29,966 bases of DNA, taken from assembly GCA_947624925.1 (NCBI GenBank), contig CANQMG010000007.1:1-29966 (forward strand), written 5' to 3'. How positions within the stretch are numbered: the first letter of the stretch is position 1; each line of letters starts with the position of its first letter. Both the position numbers and the translations under genes were made by a program. Of this stretch, positions 25,182 to 29,966 are shown one piece after another. Origin of the DNA: an uncultured Clostridia bacterium. GTDB lineage: Bacteria; Bacillota; Clostridia; TANB77; CAG-508. The notes beneath the pieces are model-generated. The model saw nothing but the letters and a program-made list of their open reading frames with translations. It was not told where the DNA came from and made no database searches.

Positions 25182-25718
25182 TTATTCTGATATACAATTA
25201 TATATGCCATTTGCTACTAACTCTGCAAAATTAATTACAAAATTTAAAGATATATTTTGCAAATTATAAAAGTTATATTTAGGTATTTTATAATCCTTTG
25301 CAATAATTCCATTCACACTTAATTCTCCAACGCTATACATTTTTTTATTTAACCCCATACCTAAATTTGTTTTTCCCTTTTTAACAATAATATTTCCAAT
25401 ATCTTCATCATTAGAAAGGGCAGAATCAACAACAATTAAACATGGATTATCATATATTCTATAAATTTTATTTAATCTATCATCTATATTAATATAGGAA
25501 ATTGGATTATCTAAGGTTCCCTCAATAAAAATATTTTCATAATCATTTTCTATTAATTCACTTAAAAACTTACCAACTAGAGGACCAAAAGCATCTCCCA
25601 TAACTTTATCTGTTCCAATACATAAAAATATGTAATTACTGTATCTTCTATCTAGGCTATATATATTTGTTTTAAAACTTTTTACAAACTCATTATACTT
25701 ATTTTTATATATATTCAA
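25182..25718 (-). CDS. yyaC: Sporulation protein YyaC (DUF1256 family)
   Basis: YyaC proteins are sporulation-associated and fold like the spore protease GPR and hydrogenase-maturation proteases. The protein has 178 aa. The family block CIGTDKVMGDAFGPLVG (about 33-49) is clear and is followed by LIVVDSALSNDEDIG (about 93-107), which carries the paired acidic residues. The C-terminal SVGELSVNGIIAK is also typical. It lies in a run with the SpoIVFA/SpoIVFB-like genes and downstream of spoIIID, consistent with mother-cell expression. Confidence 0.9.
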   Translation of the reverse strand: MNIYKNKYNEFVKSFKTNIYSLDRRYSNYIFLCIGTDKVMGDAFGPLVGKFLSELIENDYENIFIEGTLDNPISYINIDDRLNKIYRIYDNPCLIVVDSALSNDEDIGNIIVKKGKTNLGMGLNKKMYSVGELSVNGIIAKDYKIPKYNFYNLQNISLNFVINFAELVANGIYNCISE

Positions 25719-25740
25719 AAGGTAATCCTCCTTTAGCTTT

Positions 25741-25977
25741 TCAAGATGATATTATTATGTTTATGTCTTTATCATTTTTATATTTTTTTATAATATCTTC
25801 AGAAAAAGATGCTACTTCATTTGTCAATATTATCGTATTATAATCTTGTTTAATTAATTCTTTAATTTTAGTATCAGTATTATCTAAATCATCAATTTCA
25901 TAAACATTAAAACCTAAATTTTTAGGGATAACAAAGCTTTTTTTATCTTCTTTATATTTTATCCATGAAACTCTCAT
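25741..25977 (-). CDS. Small protein resembling V/A-type ATPase subunit F fold (78 aa)
   Basis: The short alpha/beta protein starts MRVSWIKYKEDKKSFVIPKN. The middle has DNTDTKIKELIKQDYNTIIL, then TNEVASFSEDIIKKYKNDKD and a final strand INIIISS. The strand-helix-strand order with the edge motif IILTNEVA recalls the Rossmann-like subunit F of V/A ATPases, but no ATPase genes are nearby and the match is by eye. The start at 25977 is preferred, with a weak GGTGG upstream. An ATG at 26028 would lie inside the spoIIID terminator hairpin. It is 22 bp upstream of yyaC and probably shares its transcript. Confidence 0.6.
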   Translation of the reverse strand: MRVSWIKYKEDKKSFVIPKNLGFNVYEIDDLDNTDTKIKELIKQDYNTIILTNEVASFSEDIIKKYKNDKDINIIISS

Positions 25978-26026
25978 TTTACCACCAAGTATATTTTTTG
26001 TCATATATACTTTTTTATTCATATAC

Positions 26027-26059
26027 AATAAAGAAAGATAAAATTTATCTTTCTTTATT
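26027..26059 (-). terminator. Terminator hairpin overlapping the spoIIID stop
   Basis: Arms 26027-26042 and 26044-26059 are perfect reverse complements over 16 bp (AATAAAGAAAGATAAA and its complement), with a T-rich 3' arm on the minus strand. The spoIIID stop codon (26045-26047) lies inside it. Confidence 0.65.
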
Positions 26060-26303
26060 ACTATATTTCAATTTTGTAGCCATCCCTCCTCTTATATGTC
26101 TTTCAGCTTTATTTTCATCTAAAATAATTCTTACATCTTGAGCTAAAGCAGGGTTTATTTTAAGAAGTCTTTCACTAACATCTTTATGTACTGTACTCTT
26201 GCTTATTCCGGAATTTCTTAGCTGCTCCTCTTACTGTATCTTTTGAATCTATTATATAATGTGCTAATTTCACAGCACGTTCCTCTATTGATATTCCTCG
26301 CAT
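26045..26303 (-). pseudogene. spoIIID: spoIIID, frameshifted by one extra base
   Basis: SpoIIID is the small mother-cell DNA-binding regulator acting between sigma-E and sigma-K. Translation from ATG 26303 gives MRGISIEERAVKLAHYIIDS, then KDTVRGAAKKF (31 residues), a clear SpoIIID N-terminus. The frame then hits a stop after a few wrong residues. Removing one C at 26210-26211 restores GISKSTVHKDVSERLLKINP and onward to RHIRGGMATKLKY, for a complete 85-aa SpoIIID with its helix-turn-helix. The span is 259 nt, that is 3n+1. The preserved sequence on both sides suggests a recent loss or a sequencing/assembly error. It heads the sporulation cluster and has a hairpin over its ribosome binding site. 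Confidence 0.9.
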
Positions 26304-26310
26304 ATTGAAA

Positions 26311-26354
26311 ACCCCCATACGAATACATTTGTTTAATTGTATTCGTACAGGGGT
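26311..26354 (-). promoter_or_regulatory. Hairpin sequestering the spoIIID ribosome binding site
   Basis: On the minus strand the 5' arm pairs TACGAATACA with TGTATTCGTA (10 bp). After a 2-nt mismatch, ACCCC pairs with GGGGT (5 bp), closing a 10-nt loop. The GGGGG run used as the spoIIID Shine-Dalgarno lies in the 3' arm, 7 nt before the ATG at 26303. It could repress translation, or end readthrough from the toxin locus. Confidence 0.7.
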
Positions 26355-26432
26355 TGTATTATGATTAGTTTCTTTTTTTATAATTCTAAAACTATATGCT
26401 TTTTTAATCTTTAATACTATATTTTTTAAACA

Positions 26433-26528
26433 TTTGTCTTCCTACGCATTTATTTGTCGCAAGTAAGTTTGCGAGTAACATCCGTTCAACTGAGCATTTA
26501 TTTGTCGTGGGCAGGGTGGCGAGTGCAT
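26433..26528 (-). repeat. Second, diverged antitoxin-like repeat array downstream of the toxin
   Basis: Two units, 26482-26528 (47 nt) and 26434-26481 (48 nt), begin with ATG-like phases matching the upstream antitoxin array. The second unit keeps ATGTTACTCGCAAACTTACT then TTGCG and AAATAAATG. The first unit is degenerate but keeps CTCGC and ACAAATAAATGC. The array starts 14 bp after the toxin stop and has no visible promoter of its own. Confidence 0.75.
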
Positions 26529-26542
26529 TTGATTTTTAATAA

Positions 26543-27013
26543 TTATTTATTTAATAATATCTTTTCCATTTCTATAATATTATAAAATGGAATATTAATA
26601 CCTTGTTTTGCTTTCATTATTACTTGTCTTGAATACGCTATAATTTTGTTTTTTACATTTAGCGCTATTTCAACATCTTTGTTTTCTGTAACATATTTCT
26701 CTAATATGTATTCTTCAGTTGTAGGAAATATATTTTGGATTAAAAATACAGCTTTCTTTCCAACTACTTCACCAAAAACAAAATTGTATACTCTACGTTG
26801 TCTTTGTTTTTTATATTCATATATTTTTTGGTATTTCTCATATTTAGTTGAAATTGGAACAAACCAAATAATTTCTTTTTTATATTTGTCTCTAAAGCAG
26901 AAATAACATGGTCTCTTTTTTCCATTTTCTTTGTTTAGCATTAATCCATAATCTTTAAATACATCAAAAAATTCATCTTTTATAAAATAAAATTTTCCAT
27001 CTTCTACTATCAT
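26543..27013 (-). CDS. Type III toxin-antitoxin endoribonuclease toxin (ToxN/CptN/TenpN-like)
   Basis: This is the predicted RNase toxin of a type III system, held inactive by a repeat RNA. The protein has 156 aa, normal for the family. The N-terminal strand KFYFIKDEFFDVFKDYG is followed by GKKRPCYFCFRDKYKKEIIW and FVPIST, matching the ToxN-like fold: the basic R-P turn and the P-[IL]-S catalytic strand. FVFGEVVGKKAVFLIQNIFP then leads to helical C-terminal segments. An AAGGAG site lies about 13 nt before the ATG, just after the terminator that separates antitoxin and toxin. An upstream array of two 48-nt repeats with its own promoter fits this assignment. CptN is my best family guess from the KRPCY and LIQNIFP blocks, but a profile search is needed to separate the families. 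Confidence 0.82.
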   Translation of the reverse strand: MIVEDGKFYFIKDEFFDVFKDYGLMLNKENGKKRPCYFCFRDKYKKEIIWFVPISTKYEKYQKIYEYKKQRQRRVYNFVFGEVVGKKAVFLIQNIFPTTEEYILEKYVTENKDVEIALNVKNKIIAYSRQVIMKAKQGINIPFYNIIEMEKILLNK

Positions 27014-27037
27014 TTTTATTGCAATTCTCCTTTTATA

Positions 27038-27070
27038 AAAATAGGAGATCTAAATAATTTCTAGACCCCC
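27038..27070 (-). terminator. Attenuating terminator between antitoxin RNA and toxin
   Basis: On the minus strand GGGGGTCTA (27062-27070) pairs with TAGATCTCC (27044-27052), with two G-T wobbles, followed by TATTTTTATA. Type III systems use such a leaky terminator to set the antitoxin:toxin ratio. Confidence 0.85.
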
Positions 27071-27221
27071 ATTTTCCTATAATTAACATTTTTTCACCTA
27101 CTTATTTATATTCCGCAAGTAGGGGTGCGATTAACATTTTTTCATTCACAAATTTATATCTCGCAAGTGACGTTGCGATTAACATTTTAATTATAGCAGA
27201 TATTAAATATCTACTACTATT
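27044..27221 (-). ncRNA. Type III antitoxin RNA with two 48-nt repeats
   Basis: Units 27138-27185 and 27090-27137 are exactly 48 nt each, plus a partial third. Both begin ATGTTAATCGCA and share ACTTGCG and ATATAAAT. Each can form a CGCA...TGCG hairpin. Distal arms covary: CTACTT with AAGTAG in one unit, TCAC with GTGA in the other, as expected for a pseudoknotted antitoxin unit. A promoter precedes the array and a terminator follows it, then the toxin. Ends are approximate. Confidence 0.85.
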
Positions 27222-27227
27222 ATATTC

Positions 27228-27256
27228 ATTATACAAACTTTTTATTAAAATATCAA
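27228..27256 (-). promoter_or_regulatory. Promoter of the type III toxin-antitoxin locus
   Basis: TTGATA (27251-27256), 17 nt, TATAAT (27228-27233) on the minus strand, giving a start near 27221, about 36 nt before the first repeat. Confidence 0.85.
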
Positions 27257-27303
27257 TACTTTTTGTAAAACTTTTTCAAAAAATTTTGTATATGTGTCAA
27301 TGA

Positions 27304-27661
27304 TGTAAAAATTGTGGAAGATTATTTATACCAACTACTACAAGCAATAATCCAAATCAAAAAAGTAGGAATGACCAGAAATATTGCAATAACTTGTATT
27401 TAGATACTAGAAAAACTTGTAGAGAAATTGGTGCATTAAATAATCAAAAAAAAAATTAAAAATAGGCTAATTTTAAAAGAATATAATAGAGAACATAAAA
27501 GAGTGCATAGATTACATTATAATCATTCAAAAAGCTTTAAAGAAAAGCAATTTAAAGAATGGTCTAAAAAGTCCATTTCATTGAGAGATTGCTATGATTA
27601 TAGTCAAATTGAAGAATTTAAGATTGGATTAAAGAAATTAAGTAATCTATATTGGAAATAG
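27304..27661 (+). pseudogene. Remnant of a DUF6076-like zinc-ribbon protein
   Basis: The plus-strand frame reads CKNCGRLFIPTTTSNNPNQK, then KYCNNLYLDTRKTCREIGAL, a C-x2-C...C...C zinc-ribbon typical of DUF6076-like proteins. It has no start codon, and an in-frame TGA lies just upstream, so the N-terminal part is gone. A run of ten A (27446-27455) shifts the frame. With nine A it would continue as KNRLILKEYNREHKRVHRLH and end YSQIEEFKIGLKKLSNLYWK at 27661. The gene is thus both truncated and frameshifted. It points away from the toxin locus and is followed by a terminator. The family name is from memory of the motif pattern. Confidence 0.72.
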
Positions 27662-27682
27662 GAATATAAAAAATATACAATA

Positions 27683-27719
27683 TACTAAAAAGCCACCTTA
27701 AACTGGTAGCTTTTTAGTA
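27683..27719. terminator. Bidirectional terminator
   Basis: TACTAAAAAGC (27683-27693) pairs with GCTTTTTAGTA (27709-27719). ACC/GGT extends the stem after one mismatch, and a 7-nt loop closes it. It lies between the plus-strand remnant and the minus-strand 196-aa gene. Confidence 0.82.
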
Positions 27720-27729
27720 TTAAATTCTT

Positions 27730-28320
27730 TTATTTTTCTTCTATTTTATTTTCTTTTATATATTCTTCAATTAATTGAGAAATATCATCATATGATCCTG
27801 GAATTAAACCTTGAACTGTTGTAGAGGCAAGTTTCTTGTCTCCTAAACTTTCATATAAATTTTTTGCACTTTTTTCCATTAAATTTATTAAAATGACTAT
27901 ATTATTAGGGGATTTTTTTAAAAACTCATTTATTCTATTATTTGTACATGTTAGTTTATCATTTACTATTTCTGTTTTAGAATGCCACATATTTCCATCT
28001 TTTATTGCTCCATATAGACAACTTAAAGCTGTCATATCTTCATCAGATAATACTGAATTTTTATCATAATTTTTTCGTATATTTTCAGGACTAAATTTGG
28101 TATAATTATATTCTTCTGAAAGATCTTCAATTATTATATCATCTTTTAAACTTCTTATAATATCTTCTCTAGATTTTATATGTTCTGTATGATTAATTTC
28201 CACCTTAGGTATAAAACCTTCTTTCTGTGATTGTTTATTTTTAACAATATTTCCTTCGCTTAACATATATCTTTCTTTTCTTTTCAATAATAAATTTTTT
28301 AACCACTCTATAATTTTCAT
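27730..28320 (-). CDS. Hypothetical protein (196 aa)
   Basis: I do not recognise this family. The N-terminus is basic and amphipathic (MKIIEWLKNLLLKRKERYML) and could bind membrane or nucleic acid. A polar stretch (about 20-85) follows. The C-terminal part is helical, with SDEDMTALSCLYGAIKDGNM and KLTCTNNRINEFLKKSPNNI, ending with VQGLIPGSYDDISQLIEEYI and a charged tail. AAGGAG lies 11 nt before the ATG. It starts 2 bp after the stop of the decayed kinase-like gene, so the two were once a translationally coupled pair. It may be the intact partner of a dead system. Confidence 0.72.
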   Translation of the reverse strand: MKIIEWLKNLLLKRKERYMLSEGNIVKNKQSQKEGFIPKVEINHTEHIKSREDIIRSLKDDIIIEDLSEEYNYTKFSPENIRKNYDKNSVLSDEDMTALSCLYGAIKDGNMWHSKTEIVNDKLTCTNNRINEFLKKSPNNIVILINLMEKSAKNLYESLGDKKLASTTVQGLIPGSYDDISQLIEEYIKENKIEEK

Positions 28321-28656
28321 TTTTATATCACTCCTTTAATTATTTTTTCTAAAGTATCTTTTAAAACCTTTTCTTTATTTTTTTAAGTATCTATGTATGT
28401 TATATTATATTTTGAGCATTTTTTTAACATTTCATTAGCATTATACCAATCACTTGCATATTTTGTCAAATATTTTCTTGATAATCCATATATCCAACTT
28501 TTTTCGTTGAATTAAAACTTAAATGCCCTTTTGTATAGTAACTATACCTAATCCGAGATTAAATGCCCGTTTTTTTGTAAAAAAGTATTAATTTTTAGAT
28601 AAAAATTATATTAAATTATTCATTTTTATAATTTTTCATATATAAAATATTTTATT

Positions 28657-28717
28657 TAAAAAACGACAAATAAGCAGGCATTGATATATTTTCAAAGATA
28701 AATTCCCGCTTACCTAT
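28657..28717 (-). ncRNA. Candidate hairpin RNA inside the MITE-like element
   Basis: On the minus strand AAGCGGG (28705-28711) pairs with CCTGCTT (28672-28678). An inner TTGA...TCAA pair adds to the fold, and the structure is followed by GTCGTTTTTT (to about 28657), a terminator-like U-tract. Two tandem promoter-like pairs lie directly upstream. Expression is not shown; it may be a structural part of the element only. Confidence 0.5.
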
Positions 28718-28723
28718 TTTTAT

Positions 28724-28771
28724 ATTATACTTTTAGAATAATATTATAACAAATTTTTATATATTTGTAAA
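28724..28771 (-). promoter_or_regulatory. Two tandem promoter-like pairs inside the MITE-like element
   Basis: TTTACA (28766-28771), 17 nt, TATAAT (28743-28748), and TTGTTA (28747-28752), 17 nt, TATAAT (28724-28729), both on the minus strand, reading into the hairpin RNA candidate. AT-richness makes chance matches possible, but both have exact TATAAT and 17-nt spacing. Confidence 0.55.
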
Positions 28772-28805
28772 TGGTATATAAATGCCTATCGGCACCATTT
28801 ACAAA
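28764..28805. repeat. 12-bp inverted repeat with nested GCC-TATC-GGC hairpin
   Basis: TTTGTAAATGGT (28764-28775) and ACCATTTACAAA (28794-28805) pair perfectly around an 18-nt loop holding a small GCC/GGC stem. It overlaps the -35 of the upstream candidate promoter in the MITE-like element. Confidence 0.75.
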
Positions 28806-29096
28806 CAATCTAAAAATTTGTTTTTATATCATTTAAGAAAAGTAACAAGATATAATATAATTATCCAGTGTTAAGTTCCCTTTATTTATGTTAAATGGGC
28901 ATTTAACTTTTTATTTAACCATCCAACTTTTTTTTGTATCATATTTTATACATTAATTTACCATATCCTCTACACTATAATTTTCTAAACCTAGACATAC
29001 TACAATTGTATTATCAAAATATATCACTTCATTTACTATTTTCGGATGCAACTGACCGCTCTCTAAAATATATTCATATCCATTTGTATCGTTTCT

Positions 29097-29165
29097 GTAA
29101 ATGTTAAAATAGAACTGATAAAAAAATTCAAAATAAAACTGATAGAATTCTATCAACTTTTATAA
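29097..29165 (+). pseudogene. Inverted fragment of the gene at 29273-29547
   Basis: The plus strand reads VNVKIELIKKFKIKLIEFYQ then LL and two stops. This is clearly homologous to the minus-strand segment RNVKFNIDLIKKFKVKLIEK of the frameshifted gene at 29273-29547. The fragment abuts the truncated kinase-like pseudogene and contains the 16-bp palindrome TGATAGAATTCTATCA (29140-29155). It appears to be one arm of an inverted duplication. Confidence 0.7.
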
Positions 29166-29193
29166 TAGTGGTTTATGCTCGTAATAAATAAAC

Positions 29194-29268
29194 AGTAAAA
29201 TAATTAATATTTGTCAATGCTTGATTTATCAATTTATTTTAGCATTGACAGATGTTAATTATTTTACT
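29194..29268. repeat. 28-bp hairpin at the centre of an inverted duplication
   Basis: Arms 29194-29221 and 29241-29268 (AGTAAAATAATTAA... and its complement) match at 26 of 28 positions. The two differences are both G-T wobbles in plus-strand RNA, so it folds without mismatch around a 19-nt loop. It begins 5 nt after the stop of the minus-strand gene at 29273 and could serve as its terminator. Confidence 0.82.
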
Positions 29269-29272
29269 AAAA

Positions 29273-29547
29273 TCACATTATTAGCTTTAAAAGGTTGTTT
29301 TTTATATTGTATTTTTCTATCAATTTAACTTTGAATTTTTTTATCAAATCTATATTGAATTTTACATTTCTTATCAATGAGTTATAAAGCTTTAACAATA
29401 CTCTTTGAAAATATTCTCTATGTTCAAATTTTTTTGAATATCAACATTTTCTTTATAATATTCTTCTTGATTTTTTGCTCTAATTATTGCCCATTTCAAA
29501 GAATCGCTATGAATTAAATTATAACTATTAACTTTATCTTTTATCAT
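29273..29547 (-). pseudogene. Frameshifted small gene of unknown function (~91 aa if repaired)
   Basis: The first frame reads MIKDKVNSYNLIHSDSLKWA then IIRAKNQEEYYKENVDIQK. After the T7 run at 29429-29435 (plus strand) the coding look moves to another frame: FEHREYFQRVLLKLYNSLIR, then NVKFNIDLIKKFKVKLIEKY and NIKNNLLKLIM, stopping at 29273. Adding one A to the run joins them. I do not recognise the family; it is a basic, helical protein. AGGA lies directly before the ATG, which is too close for a good ribosome binding site, so the true 5' end may be missing. It lies just outside the group II intron 3' end. Confidence 0.62.
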
Positions 29548-29667
29548 TCCTATTTATTTGTTTTCGTTTACTTTATTTTCGTTCTGTTACATTTTATTTA
29601 GCATATTGTTTTATATTGGCAATAATCGAGTAGAAAATAAATAATTATTTTATTTATTCCCTCTCAC

Positions 29668-29701
29668 ACCACCGTACGTGCCGTTCGGCATACGGCGGTT
29701 C
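29668..29701 (-). ncRNA. Group II intron domain V
   Basis: The segment is exactly 34 nt, the standard length. On the minus strand it starts GAACCGCCGTATG, has a CGAACG loop region and closes with CACGTACGGTGGT. The two halves pair along the stem with the usual GTA/TAC core. It is followed by GTGTGAGAGG, as in many Bacillota introns. Confidence 0.9.
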
Positions 29702-29709
29702 AATTTATA

Positions 29710-29966
29710 TTAAATATGAACTTTTTGATACTGGTCTGATAGAAATATCAGACCTCTTTTTCTTAGCCTGTCATTATTGATAGCAAATTTTATCCAGTCT
29801 GTTTTGCATATTAATTGATAACCTTTTCTCGTATTTGCTAGGTTATGTGCTATATCTGGCTTTACTCCTAGTTGCTTTAGTGCTTTTTCTTTTCTTGTTG
29901 GTACTTTCCATTGTTTCCAGATAATTACTCTTATTCTTGTTCTTAGGTGTTCATCTATTTCTGCTA
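29710..29966 (-). CDS. ltrA: Group II intron-encoded reverse transcriptase/maturase, C-terminal fragment
   Basis: The maturase-specific (GIIM) domain of an intron-encoded reverse transcriptase is visible: DEHLRTRIRVIIWKQWKVPT, then LKQLGVKP, NTRKGYQLI, a TDWIKFAI-like segment, and RLRKRGLIFLSDQYQKVHI before the stop. The W-K-Q-W and N-T-R-K-G-Y blocks are characteristic. Only the last ~84 residues are inside the window; the reverse transcriptase domain lies beyond position 29966. It ends 9 bp before domain V, so the reading frame sits in domain IV as usual. The protein would help splice and mobilise the intron. Confidence 0.92.
   Translation of the reverse strand, partial: AEIDEHLRTRIRVIIWKQWKVPTRKEKALKQLGVKPDIAHNLANTRKGYQLICKTDWIKFAINNDRLRKRGLIFLSDQYQKVHI

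Larger units (their letters stand above)
28505..28920. mobile_element. MITE-like non-autonomous element (~416 bp) with 23-bp TIRs
   Basis: The left end 28506-28528 (outer GTTGAATTAAAA, inner TTAAATGCCC) and the reverse complement of the right end 28897-28919 (outer GTTAAATAAAAA, inner TTAAATGCCC) match at 20 of 23 positions. ATCCAACTTTTTT occurs directly outside both ends (28492-28504 and 28921-28933), a 13-bp target repeat. Joining the flanks across one copy restores the interrupted kinase-like frame (429 bp removed, 3n). There is no transposase inside. A further TTAAATGCCC copy lies at 28562, and a nested palindrome and promoters lie within. The mobilising transposase is unknown. Confidence 0.85.
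28323..29096 (-). pseudogene. Kinase-like pseudogene, N-terminally truncated and split by a MITE-like insertion
   Basis: The upstream part (about 29096-28934) reads NDTNGYEYILESGQLHPKIV then FDNTIVVCLGLENYSVEDMV, a stop (28953-28955), then CIKYDTKKSW. The downstream part (28511-28323) continues in the same frame after removal of a 429-bp segment: WIYGLSRKYLTKYASDWYNA, then KKCSKYNITYIDT, a stop (28383-28385) and KNKEKVLKDTLEKIIKGVI. I recognise the general look of a small P-loop nucleotide-kinase-like protein, but the Walker A end is missing, so the function is not assigned. It has two nonsense codons (TAA where Leu and Ser are expected), a missing 5' end and an insertion. Confidence 0.78.
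29625..29966 (-). mobile_element. Group II intron, 3' part (5' part beyond the window)
   Basis: In minus-strand order the window holds the C-terminus of the intron-encoded maturase, a 34-nt domain V, and an AT-rich domain VI stem (GAATAAATAA / TTATTTATTTTC). The terminal CTACTCGAT is typical of a group II intron 3' end, placing the 3' splice boundary near 29625. The 3' flank shows no intact gene, and the 5' end and insertion target are not visible. Confidence 0.9.

Noticed and set aside
26433..27185. Possible CRISPR array from the regularly spaced ~48-nt repeats
   Set aside because: The repeats are directly tandem without unique spacers, only two per block, and flank a ToxN-like gene with a promoter and terminator. 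The type III antitoxin explanation fits better.
28953..29156. 67-aa open frame as an independent gene
   Set aside because: It begins with TTG without a ribosome binding site. Its first ~20 residues are an antisense reading of an inverted fragment, and the rest continues in frame past a stop into the kinase-like pseudogene.
29392..29547. 51-aa open frame as a complete gene
   Set aside because: The coding signal continues in a neighbouring frame after a T7 run to 29273, so it is half of a frameshifted gene.

Overview
The window is very AT-rich. Strong sigma-A-type promoters (TTGACA/TATAAT), GGAGG ribosome binding sites, a sporulation cluster (spoIIID, yyaC, spoIVFA/spoIVFB-like) and teichoic-acid-type polymer genes point to a spore-forming Clostridia-like Bacillota, probably gut-associated. 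Nearly every gene lies on the minus strand; mutS2 and one 51-residue gene are the clear exceptions.

Layout. 1-4.3 kb: tRNA-Met with a perfect-consensus promoter, a small unknown gene, sigA, dnaG and carD. 4.5-6.9 kb: mutS2 on the plus strand, divergent from carD, with a 19-bp perfect palindrome between the two promoters. 6.9-20.8 kb: a long co-directional minus-strand run that starts at a promoter upstream of scpB and passes through proS, argS, two CDP-glycerol glycerophosphotransferase-like genes, tagD, a third such gene joined by a probable frameshift to a glycosyltransferase, a membrane-anchored beta-propeller protein, tagG, tagH, a UDP-sugar pyrophosphorylase and galE. Together these genes make activated precursors (CDP-glycerol, UDP-sugars), polymerise and decorate a wall polymer, and export it. 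20.9-22.3 kb: a small unknown gene facing the rpsF-ssb-rpsR operon. 22.3-26.3 kb: a pseudopilin-like secreted protein, spoIVFB, a spoIVFA-like M23 protein, a small membrane protein, yyaC, a small unknown protein and spoIIID, which carries a one-base frameshift.

26.4-30.0 kb is an accessory, decaying region. It holds a type III toxin-antitoxin locus of the ToxN/CptN/TenpN kind: a promoter, an antitoxin RNA with two 48-nt repeats, a terminator and an endoribonuclease-like toxin. A second, diverged array with the same period lies just downstream of the toxin. Next come a DUF6076-like zinc-ribbon remnant, an unknown 196-residue gene, and a kinase-like pseudogene split by a ~416-bp MITE-like element with 23-bp terminal inverted repeats and a 13-bp direct target repeat. 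The element contains promoters and a hairpin RNA candidate. After it lie an inverted gene-fragment duplication around a 28-bp hairpin, another frameshifted gene, and the 3' end of a group II intron (maturase C-terminus, domain V, domain VI) that runs off the window.

Four reading frames are broken by single-base indels, three of them in A/T homopolymers. These could be real decay or assembly error, and that affects how the spoIIID and teichoic-polymerase calls should be read.
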